The notes under the pieces are model-generated. The model made no database searches. It was not told the DNA's origin and saw nothing but the letters and a program-made list of their open reading frames with translations. Made by a program: the position numbers and the translations under genes. A DNA stretch of 64,000 bases from Pezicula radicicola (taxonomy: Eukaryota; Ascomycota; Leotiomycetes; Helotiales; Dermateaceae): positions 5,886-69,885 of the forward strand of contig PDUO01000090.1 in the NCBI GenBank assembly GCA_003008705.1, read 5' to 3'. Shown here one piece after another: positions 56,095 through 64,000 of this stretch; position 1 is the first letter of the stretch, and every line of letters starts with the position of its first letter.

Positions 56095-58021
56095 ATGCGC
56101 ACGGTAGGTTGGGAATTCCCACGTAACATCAACTCACAACTCCGGCCCCCTCTGCGGTTCTTTTCTTCATCGCCCAATAGCGTCCGCATCGTTGAGGTTG
56201 GGCCTAGGGATGGTCTACAGAACATCAAGCAGTCCATCCCCACTGCGACCAAAATCGAGCTGATCCAGCGACTGGCCTGGACCGGACTCCGCGACATTGA
56301 GGCTACATCCTTTGTTTCGCCGAAATTAGTTCCGCAGCTCGCCGATGGTGCACAAGTGATGAAAGAAATCCTGCCCTTTGGAAACCAGCATAGTGAGCTC
56401 CGCTTTCCCGTACTGGCGCCCAACCTCAAGGGTCTTCGGAATGCGTACAAGGCCGGGGCCAAGGAGATTGTGGTTTTTGCTTCCGTGACGGAGGCGTTTA
56501 GCAAGGCTAATCAAAACTACACCATCATCGAGGCGTTAGATCAAGCTGAGGCAGTCATTAAAGAGGCCCTGAAGCTGGGAATCTTAGTTCGTGGGTTAGT
56601 TTCTCTGAAGCTGGAAGCTCGTCATGTATGAGAAGTGTCTGACAGTGGTGACAGTGTAACCTCTTGCATTTTCGCAGATCCGTTCTCGGGACCAACGCCA
56701 CCACAAGCTGTCTTGCCCGTTGTCCAAAGACTTCTCGACATGGGCTGTTACGAGGTCGGTCTCGGTGACACACTGGGCGTTGGTACTGCCAGGGATACTC
56801 AAAAATTACTAGAGGTCCTACTCAAGAGTGTTCCCGCGGATAAACTTGCCGGTCACTTCCACGACACGTACGGCCAGGGCATATCCAACATTATTCGTGC
56901 CTACGATATGGGTATCCGGACCTTTGATAGCAGCGTCGCCGGGCTGGGAGGGTGTCCGTATGCGCCGGGAGCGAAGGGCAATGTGGCTACTGAGGATGTG
57001 GTCTATACTCTCGAGAGGGCGGGCATCAATACCGGTGCAGATCTGGACAAGCTGTTCGATGTCGGCAAATGGATCTCTGAGGAGATTGGGCGACCATATA
57101 GGAGCAGAGCTGGTGCAGCATTGGTTTCAAAACGTAACGCATCTGCTTTGCCCGCCCCAAAACCAACGAGGTCATGGACTGTGGTAGAGGATACGGGCGA
57201 ATACCGCGTCTCCCGTGAAGGAACGGCCCTGAAAGTCACTCCAACCCGTCCTCGCAAGGGCAACACTTTGACATATGCAATGCTGGAATGCCTGACCTCG
57301 CTATTTCACAACCTTAGAAATGACCCTTCTGTCTACCATGTCGTAGTAGAATCCGAGGGCAAGTACTTTTGCACGGGCATGGACCTCAGCGGCGATACCA
57401 AAACCACCGAGTCGAGCTACTACGAGAAAGTCCTGGGTCTGTACGACGCTATCGACCACGTCCTACAGACGACCATCGCCGTGGTTGACGGGCCATGTTT
57501 TGGCGGCGGCGTTGGGCTTACATTTGCATGTGATGTGCGTATAGTATCTCCCCGTGCACGCTGGACTTTGAGTGAAGTCAATATTGGCGTCAGTCTAGCT
57601 ATCATCTCCAAGCATCTTGTCCGTGAATAGGGAGTGTCCATGGCTCGCGAGGGGATGATTTCTAGGAGAGAGATTCAGCCTGCAGAGCTATACCGCGTGG
57701 GAGCCGTTCACACTATCACTTGACGCAGAGGAGTCGTTGGAGCAGAAACTGAATGCCTATCTTGACCAGTTAGAAACGTGTGCTCCACGGTCGGTAGCGA
57801 TTAATAAAGAGCTCGCAAGGCTGGGATGGTATGCGCCAGAGTCAAAGGCCTAGGCGGAGCTGATTCAGAAGACGTTCGGGGATATGATGATTCCTAGATC
57901 AGAGGGCGAATATGGGATCAAGTAGTTCTAGAAGAAGGTGAAGAGCTTTAGCTGGGGGGAGTTTTGGGGCGGTCGGAATCCTAGCGAAGGTCTCGATTTT
58001 GGTTACTGTTCAAAGATATAA
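56095..58021 (+). pseudogene. Fused HMG-CoA lyase / enoyl-CoA hydratase, 3' part broken
   Basis: ATG 56095 starts a probable mitochondrial presequence (Arg-rich, RPPLRFFSSS). The lyase domain follows: VEVGPRDGLQN (catalytic Arg/Asp), GHFHDTYGQG (metal-binding His) and the HMG-CoA-lyase signature GLGGCPYAPGAKGN with the active Cys. A 60-nt intron (56595-56654) joins in frame. After residue ~300 a linker leads to a crotonase-fold domain: GKYFCTGMDLSG and DGPCFGGGVGLTFACDVRI are the two oxyanion-hole loops, and LSEVNIGVSL holds the general-acid/base Glu. The frame is open to TAG 57628; beyond it a frameshift near 57715 and several TAG codons interrupt the last 130 residues, ending at TAA 58021. 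The pairing matches consecutive steps of leucine breakdown (3-methylglutaconyl-CoA hydration, then HMG-CoA cleavage). Confidence 0.88.
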
Positions 58022-58395
58022 CTGTCAAGACAACTTTTTTGAGTATGTAAGCCGACTATAATTGGTTTAGAACAAGAATAAAGAGCAAAAAAAGGTTACC
58101 AAGGCTATTACGCTCCATTGCTTAACCCGTATCTTGCCTAGACATTGACGCTCCACAAGCTATAAGATAGGTACATCCCTATAGAAAAACATAAGTCTAC
58201 CGACACCAATGCTAGCACAACGACTACCGCTCTCCAAATTTCATACTTATCTCCCACAATTAGAGCTCTAAGAGCATAGCCTTTGTGTGTCAACTGCATG
58301 GCAATGATCATGCATTCATGACCATGTCGCTGTTCTGCAATCCTCGACCTCTGCAACAACCTATGTCGTTGTTCTGCAAGCGTTAGTACAGCACC
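58022..58395. other. Spacer between two cluster genes
   Basis: About 370 bp, with no recognised gene. Short upstream region of the MDR pseudogene. Confidence 0.4.
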
Positions 58396-59554
58396 ATGAA
58401 GGCCGTTGTCATCCACGGCTCAGAAGCCTGTGTTGACCACCATCGCCCAGTTCCGCAACTTCGCCCCGATAGCGTCCTAGTGAGGCCTGTTGCAGTGGCT
58501 CTAAATCCAACAGATTGGAGGCACATCCGCAACCGTCGAGCTAAAGACGGCTGTATCCTTGGTTGTGACTATGCGGGCGTCGTGGAGGCCGTTGGCAACG
58601 CTGTTACGAAGCGCTGGCAACCGGGGGACCGTATCTTTGGCTGTGCCCACGGAGCGAATCTCGTGAATCCTGATGATGGAGTCTTCGCAGAGCATGTCTC
58701 TGTGATTGGGGACCTTTAAATGAGGATCCCCGAGGGATTGAATTTTGAACAGGCTGCAACGGTGGGATTGGGGTGTATCACTGTGGGACAGGGCTTGTAT
58801 CAGAAGGCTCTGACGCTTGATCTTCCAACGGCTGCGAACAACACGAATGCAAATGGCACGCCGGTCTTTATCTATGGAGGAAGCACTGCGACTGGAGCAT
58901 TGGCAATTCAATATGCGAAACTGTAAGGTTCCTTCAGACTAATGTTTCACTTTAGACTAAATGATGATATTAGATCTGGCTATCACGTTGTCACGACATG
59001 CTCACCTGAAAATTTCGAATATGTTAAGGGTCTCGGCGCCAACTTCGTGGTCGACTATAGTTCTATAGATGCCGGCGACAAGATCCGTATATACATAGAC
59101 AATGCGCTCAAATACGCCTGGGACACGGTCAGTATCGTGTAGTCAGCTGCTATATGTGCCGATGTACTCACGGTAGAGTTATGACTACATGCCGTCTACG
59201 GTACCCTCTTGCCAGTCGAGAGCCCACGTGAGGACGTGAGGACCGTGTCAACTGTTATGTATACTGTCTTTGGCAGGGATTTCAAGTTTGGACCAGTTGA
59301 TATACCAGCGAGCCAGGAGGACTTTGATTTTGGAAAGATGTTCTCTGGATTGACGGAGTAGCTCTTGGAGTAGGTGAGTTGACTTTATCCCGTGATTAGA
59401 TTGAATTCTAATATATATGGCGCACTGAAAGGGCCGTTTACGATCATATACTTATACCATTAACAAGGGTGGCCTAGAAGGAGTAATACAGGGTCTAAAG
59501 GATCTCGAAATGGGCAAAGCTAAGGCCGGGAAACTGGTCTATTTATTGGATTAA
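58396..59554 (+). pseudogene. MDR enoyl reductase (trans-acting ER type, zinc-independent)
   Basis: ATG 58396 gives MKAVVIHGSEACVDH, the usual start. Diagnostic blocks are LNPTDWRHI, GCDYAGVVEAVG, GDRIFGCAHG, a nucleotide-binding FIYGGSTATGALAIQYAK and, after an intron (about 58925-58976, GTAAGG..TTAG), GYHVVTTCSPENFEYVKGLG. The 3' end LEGVIQGLKDLEMGKAKAGK lies past a second intron near 59376-59460. Stops: TAA 58717 (DL-stop-MRIPEG), TAG 59140, TGA about 59179 and two TAGs near 59360-59372. Most are where Gln or Trp is expected. Full-length relatives are about 365 residues. Such enzymes serve polyketide synthases (LovC-like) or stand-alone detoxification; here it sits in an acyl-CoA cluster. 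Confidence 0.85.
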
Positions 59555-59865
59555 ACGCTATAGGCTCATATTATAGCATGTATTCCAGCGAGATTTTAGA
59601 GGACCCGGAGATATTCAGAGACCAGTCTTGGGTGATTCAGTCTCAAGGGATTCCTTATAAGCTAATCTATTCTTATTCCCAGACTTATTACGTTGCTTCA
59701 GAATGTCATTTTTTAGTTGATATCGAGTAGTTATAGCTTGCCCTTCGCGGCGACCAAAACTACAGTTACTAGTAAGAGACACCCAGGCTCTACGACATGT
59801 ATGATAGTAGTTTCAGGAGTTGAACATGTATGCTCAAATTTATCCAACATCCTTAAAACTATGAA
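59555..59865. other. Convergent spacer
   Basis: Between the 3' ends of the MDR and CoA-transferase pseudogenes; nothing recognised. Confidence 0.4.
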
Positions 59866-60663
59866 TTACACGACTCCCTGCTGCCTCAGCTCAGCTACCT
59901 CAACAGAGTCCACTCCCAGCTCCCCAAGAATCTCATCAGTATGCTGCCCAAGACGCGGCGGCTGACTCCTGATACTCGCCGCCGTCGTGCTAAACTTAAC
60001 CGCAGGCCCAATCAAGCGTATCTCACCCGACTCCGCGGCATTAAGGGGAGTCTGGGTGATCATATCCCGAGCCTGAACCTGCGGGTGCGAAAACACCCCC
60101 TCCATGTTATTTATCGGGGAGAATGGCAGACTATTCCCTTCAAAGACCTTAATCCACTCAGCTGTCATCTTAGTCTCAAAGACAGTATTAAATATAGGGC
60201 CTAGTAACTCGCGGTTCTCAACACGCTTAGGGTTCGTCGCGAAACGCTCGTCGCTCACTAGTTCCTCTAGGCTAAGCAGCTTACACAACGCCTTGAATTG
60301 AGTGTCGTTAGTAACGCCGCAGACTAGATACAGATTCTTGGTCTTGAAGGCATCGTACGGCACGATGCTTGGGTGCTGGCAGCCCCAACGCTCTGCCTCG
60401 ATGCTCATGTTTAGCCATGACATGCCGATGTTGGTGAGAAGGCTAATCTGTGTCTCGAACAGGGATGCGTCAACTCGTTGGCCCTGACCGTCGTGCACGC
60501 GGGCGTGCAGCGCTGCCATGATAGCTCCGCGCAGGTATAGGCCTGTCGACATGTCTATTACCCCTAAACCAGGCCGTACGGGAGGACCGTGAATTGGATC
60601 GTAGCCACCACTATTTGCGTATGGGCCTGTCGTTCCGTAGCCTACGCCCTCGTTATGCTCCAT
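59866..60663 (-). pseudogene. Class III CoA transferase (CaiB/BaiF, SUGCT-like), N-terminally truncated
   Basis: Open frame of 265 codons. It starts within GYGTTGPYANSGGYD, so the first about 150-180 residues (CoA-binding N-terminal part of the Rossmann core) are missing; the DNA upstream to 61.19 kb is AT-rich and non-coding. The catalytic aspartate is preserved in GVIDMSTGLYLRGA, as are RVDASLFETQISLL, WGCQHPSIVPYDAF and DERFATNPKRVENR. Between GGYD and GPPVRPGLG the usual loop of about 15-20 residues is absent, indicating a small in-frame deletion. No stop interrupts the C-terminal two thirds. Relatives transfer CoA from succinyl-CoA to dicarboxylic acids such as HMG, glutarate or itaconate; the neighbourhood suits HMG or a related branched acid. 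Confidence 0.85.
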
Positions 60664-61196
60664 ATCGAGAAGACAAGAACTTTGTTAAAAGGACTTAATA
60701 GCTTACCAGAAATACTAGCGTATCTTTCTTAGTTTAAACTTTGCTAGCGAGAATAGTTTAGAGAGACGACTGTATAACCTTATTTCTATAGATGCCTGTA
60801 TCCCGAGCACAGCTATCACAGTTTTCTGCAGAGCAACAAAGCCTCGGTATCTACTAGTAATACGTAGAGTCAAACAGCGATCAGAGATATACCTCGGCGA
60901 ATCACCAGCTCCGTTTTATTGCCAAGCGAGAAAAGTTCCCGTTATAGCAAAGATCTTTTGTAATCTATTTATTCTACTAAATATAAAACCTGTATAAAAT
61001 GAAATGAAATAAATTCTGCGTTAACTCACGAGAAATAGCTATAGCTTATCTCATCCGTCAGATATGGCATTTATACAATAGGTGCATGATTTTGTAAGGT
61101 TAATCTTATGATTCAAAATATGATACCGTCGACTCCAAGTCGAAACCACTTCATTTGTTTAACATACAATTATCTCTCAAGGCAGGTTAAGGAGTC
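60664..61196. other. AT-rich gap, former 5' part of the CoA transferase
   Basis: About 530 bp with no recognisable protein. It includes AT-rich patches and few CA/TG steps, consistent with decayed coding DNA or a small insertion. Confidence 0.4.
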
Positions 61197-62370
61197 CTAA
61201 TAACTCTTTGGCAGCCCTAGGACTCGCTGTGCAATATAATTCTTAATTATCTCTCCACTAATAGGCGCAATACGCGATAGAATCGCCTCCCTTAAGTATC
61301 GCTCGACATGGTATTCCTTAGCGTAGCCCATACCACCATAAGACATAATAGCCCTCTCGGCAGCCTTAAATGCCGCCTTAGATGCAAGATACATTCCGGC
61401 GTTTGTATACTCTCTATCGACATAGCCCTAATTATAGAACTGCGCAGTACAATTCAAGACCAGCCTCGCTCCCTCGAGGTTCATCCAGTACTCGGCAAGG
61501 GGGTGCTAGATTCCCTAGTACTTACCAATTGGACTACCAAAAACAACACGCTCGTTAGCATAGTTGCACGTCCGTCGTAGGGCAGCGTACCCCAACCCCA
61601 GGGCCTCGGATCCCACAAGAATACGCTCGGTATTCATTCCATGTATAATCATCTTAAAGCCGTCTCCTTCCTAGCCTATCAAGTCACGCGAGGGAACTTT
61701 CCACCCGTCGAAGAAGAGCACGTTAGTGTCAACAGCAGAGCGGCCCATCTTTGGGATCTCGGTGATTTGCACAGCCTTCCGGTCCAGATCCGTATAGAAG
61801 AGGGAGAGGCCTTCGCTGGGCTGCTTGACTCGGTCGAGAGGCGTGGTCCGGGCGAGGATCAAGATCTTCTCGGCAACTTGAGCTGTTGAGATAAAGATTT
61901 TAGAGCCGGTGAGCAAATATGAGTCCCCATTTCGTCGCGCAGACGACTGCAGCTTCAGAGTATCCAAGCCCGTGTTAAGCTCCGTGACACCGAAGCATGC
62001 GCGCTCTTCGCCCTTGATAAGTGGCACAAGCCAGCGCTCCTTTTGTTCCTCGGAACCGAACTTGACGACAGGCTCTAAGCCGAAGATGTTCATGTGTACT
62101 GAGGACACCCCGTTTATACCGGCGCCAGACTCGGAGATTGTCTGTAGCATAACTACTGCCTCAGAGATGCTGAGTTCAGAACCACCGTACTTTTGCGGCA
62201 TGTAAATACCCAACCACCCATTCGACGCAAGATCCTTGTACAGCTCCTAAGGGAACTTATGCTCATTGTCCCTCTCAAGCCAGTACTCGTCTAGGTATTT
62301 CTTGTAGATCTTTGAGATAGCTTCACGGACTGAACGCTAAGACTCGGACCATTGAGGAAGGTTGCTTAGT
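61197..62370 (-). pseudogene. Acyl-CoA dehydrogenase, at least six TAG codons
   Basis: A single register runs from SVREAISKIYKKYLDEYW (upstream of 62230) to VLGLPKSY at 61197. FAD/substrate blocks: GIYMPQKYGGSELS, ERACFGVTELNTG, SYLLTGSKIFIST, ERILVGSEALGLGY and the C-terminal AERAIMSYGGMGYAKEYHVERYLREA. The last places the acyl-CoA-dehydrogenase flavin-binding QxxGGxG-like loop, here with Met-Ser-Tyr in place of the usual Gln-Val-Tyr. TAG codons occur near 62329, 62250, 61671, 61521, 61512 and 61430, each following a residue context that expects Gln. Isovaleryl- or short-branched-chain-type dehydrogenases have this length (about 390). No ATG could be fixed at the 5' end. Confidence 0.87.
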
Positions 62371-62814
62371 AGATACTCTGTGGTACGCGTGTGGACGAAT
62401 CTTAGTCTTAAGATACTAAGAGTAGGTAGGGGGGGCTATCGAAAGGCTTTATTAGCTCGAAGAATACACGAATGTAGTGGACGAATTGACATCTCGGTAA
62501 TGAGATGGATACCGATTCGTAAACAAACAGTAGATGCATATTCGCTCACGGATGGTAGTAGTCTAAATATATATAAACGTTAAAAGTCAGACTAGTCTTA
62601 AACTATATTATACTTATTGTAGTACCTAGGATATTTATAAATATTGTTCGTAGTAGAAAGGGCCTCGGCTATCAGAGTTGCCCGAGGTGTCCCGAAGTGA
62701 GCAGTACTAAGTAAGGTCACTGCAGAGGCAGCTCAGTGCTAGGAATAGGTATATATCTAGTTTCATAGAAGCCCATCTCCTACTACTTCTAAAATAAGGG
62801 TAACTATATTAGAC
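62371..62814. other. Divergent spacer
   Basis: Upstream region shared by the dehydrogenase and carrier pseudogenes. No promoter motif is certain. The start codons of both genes are probably lost here. Confidence 0.35.
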
Positions 62815-63675
62815 GACAAGGCCCTCGAACGGAGAACCATCTTCAATGTATCCGTCCCCTTTATCGCAGGCTATAGCTCCGGCATGGTTACTACAATATA
62901 CATCCAGCCAATCGATACAGTCAAAGTGCGGATACAGTTGATAGAATAAGGCAAGGGCAAGTCTTCCCCATGGCTCATTACGAGGGACATTGTTAAGCGC
63001 GGTGGCTTCTTCAACCTCTACCAGGGTTTGTTAGCGGGACTACTTCAACAATTAGTCTATAGAACACTACGAATAGGTCTCTTCTCGAGCTTTGAGACAA
63101 CACTAGAACGACGGGCTCACGAACGAGGAACCACGCTCGGATTCAGAGGCCGGACGCTGGCCGGGCTCGGCGCCGGTACCCTCGCGGCCCTGGTACGGAA
63201 TCCGACTTAGGTCACCCTGATCCGTATACAAGCCAATAGCATGAAGCCCGCAGAGTAACAGCAAAACTACTTATTGGTGATCAACGCCCTCCGCTACATC
63301 GCCTAGCAAGAAGGGACCCTCGCACTCTGGAAGGGCTTAGCGCCGACCATTATTCGAGCTATGTTAACTAACTTCGGTGAGCTAGTATTTTTCTCCGAGT
63401 CCAAGCATCAAATACATAAGTATTCTTCCCTTTTAGTACCGCAACAGACAGTTGTTGCGGCTTTCATTGCAGGCTTCGCTAGGGCCGCCATTAGCCTACC
63501 ATTTGACTTCGTTAAGACGCGGCTGTAGAATCAGTCTATAGCAGGATCTACCAAGGTTCTACCCCTGTATACTGGGATATTAGATTGCTTTACCTAGGTG
63601 ATACGGAGAGAAGGTATTTTTAGATTTTATCTTGACTTTTAGCTATATTTTATAAGAGTTGCGCCCTATTTGTGA
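62815..63675 (+). pseudogene. Mitochondrial carrier, oxoglutarate/malate-carrier-like
   Basis: One register across 62815-63675 with the three mitochondrial-carrier repeats: QPIDTVKVRIQ (PxDxxKxRxQ), RNPT-stop-VTLIRIQA and SLPFDFVKTRL-stop-NQ. Other family blocks are GFFNLYQGLLAGLL, TLALWKGLAPTIIRAM, LVFFSESK and GIFRFYLDF. The second repeat with NPTxVxLIR and the RIQA end resembles oxoglutarate/malate (SLC25A11-type) rather than ADP/ATP or phosphate carriers. Stops TAA 62947, TAG 63208, TAA about 63256, TAG about 63304, TAG 63526, TAG about 63595 and TAG about 63640 are nearly all explained by CAA/CAG ancestors. N-terminal residues before the first repeat are uncertain. Its job would be exchange of 2-oxo- or dicarboxylates with the neighbouring acyl-CoA pathway. 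Confidence 0.87.
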
Positions 63676-64000
63676 GTACCCAAATTTCGATTCAAAGATA
63701 CATTATAGTAGAGGCTAATATACAGTAGTACGATTGTATTATTTCTTTCTAATAAGATAAAGAAAATCATTGTAATAAGATAGGATGGATGTATTTGGTA
63801 TTTCGAAAGAAATTAAGAAGAAAGAGATGTCTCGAGAAACTAGCTCTCAGAAATATCTACAAGAAGGTTATACTTATAGGAGGAGCTGCGGCTAGTATAT
63901 AAGCTCCCGCGCCTGAGAAGAAACGAAACACAATGAACTTAGTGATATGGGTGCTTCCGGCCATAATAGCACCGGAAACGAGGATGAGGATAGATAGCTG
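63676..64000. other. Right-end stretch
   Basis: Nothing recognisable after the carrier; AT-rich at first, then a mixed 150 bp at the window edge that may begin another gene. Confidence 0.3.

Noticed and set aside
10914..63675. Reassigned genetic code, with TAA/TAG read as glutamine
   Set aside because: Many stops do stand at Gln positions, but others are at Trp (TAG) and Arg or Trp (TGA), several genes also have deletions and frameshifts, and intact genes in the window end in ordinary stops. RIP explains all of it.
1..64000. tRNA or rRNA genes, CRISPR arrays, or a giant-transposon (Starship) captain recombinase
   Set aside because: No cloverleaf-like A/B box pair, rRNA segment, spaced direct-repeat array or DUF3435-type tyrosine recombinase motif was seen.

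Overview
The window looks like an accessory, probably subtelomeric or repeat-rich, segment of a filamentous ascomycete (Pezizomycotina) genome. Evidence: short introns (about 45-75 nt) with GT..AG ends and CTAAC-like branch sites; Zn2Cys6 regulators, HET-domain proteins and MFS sugar transporters of types typical of filamentous fungi; and a strong footprint of repeat-induced point mutation (RIP: CpA to TpA on either strand). No tRNA, rRNA, CRISPR or bacterial-type operon was seen. Species cannot be named from sequence alone.

Layout. 1-7.56 kb is RIP-ruined, gene-free DNA in two compositional zones, ending abruptly inside the C-terminal swivel domain of an aconitase/isopropylmalate dehydratase-type gene (7.57-8.24). 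8.4-9.8 kb holds an intact secreted beta-helix protein (minus). 10.9-22.4 kb is a graveyard of enzymes and regulators: SDR, zinc-independent MDR, Zn2Cys6 regulator, HET protein, multi-pass membrane protein (open after splicing but without a clear ATG), aldehyde dehydrogenase and phenol-hydroxylase-type FAD monooxygenase, plus a MITE-like inverted-repeat element at 17.4-17.7. 22.9-24.3 kb is an intact selenium-binding protein/methanethiol oxidase. 26-33 kb carries a broken sugar-utilisation group: sugar-transporter fragment, AmyR/MalR-like Zn2Cys6 regulator with a single nonsense codon, and a GH3 beta-glucosidase with PA14 domain. The last is cut off tail-to-tail by a DUF7587-like gene. 34-39 kb has small intact genes (C2H2 protein, Gly-rich hydrophobic protein, multi-pass membrane protein) and a broken PD-(D/E)XK-like gene. 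41-44 kb has a TA-flanked MITE and a HET pseudogene. 45-53 kb is low-homology accessory DNA. It contains two paralogous genes for small proline-rich single-TM proteins with matching GATA-type promoter motifs, and a truncated AAA+/DUF7025-type gene. 56-63.7 kb is a compact mitochondrial acyl-CoA catabolism cluster, all pseudogenised: a fused HMG-CoA lyase/enoyl-CoA hydratase, an MDR enoyl reductase, a class III CoA transferase, an acyl-CoA dehydrogenase and an oxoglutarate-type mitochondrial carrier.

Common theme. Most broken genes remain aligned in one frame and are interrupted by TAA/TAG codons where CAA/CAG (or, on the other strand, TGG) is the simplest ancestor. A 124-bp direct repeat inside the window differs at 7 sites, and 5 of these are exact CpA/TpG to TpA changes. 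RIP therefore best explains both the repeats and the gene decay. Several junctions (GH3/DUF7587, AAA/PY-TM, the FAD monooxygenase deletions) show additional deletion and rearrangement. Exon borders were read by eye and should be treated as provisional unless said otherwise.
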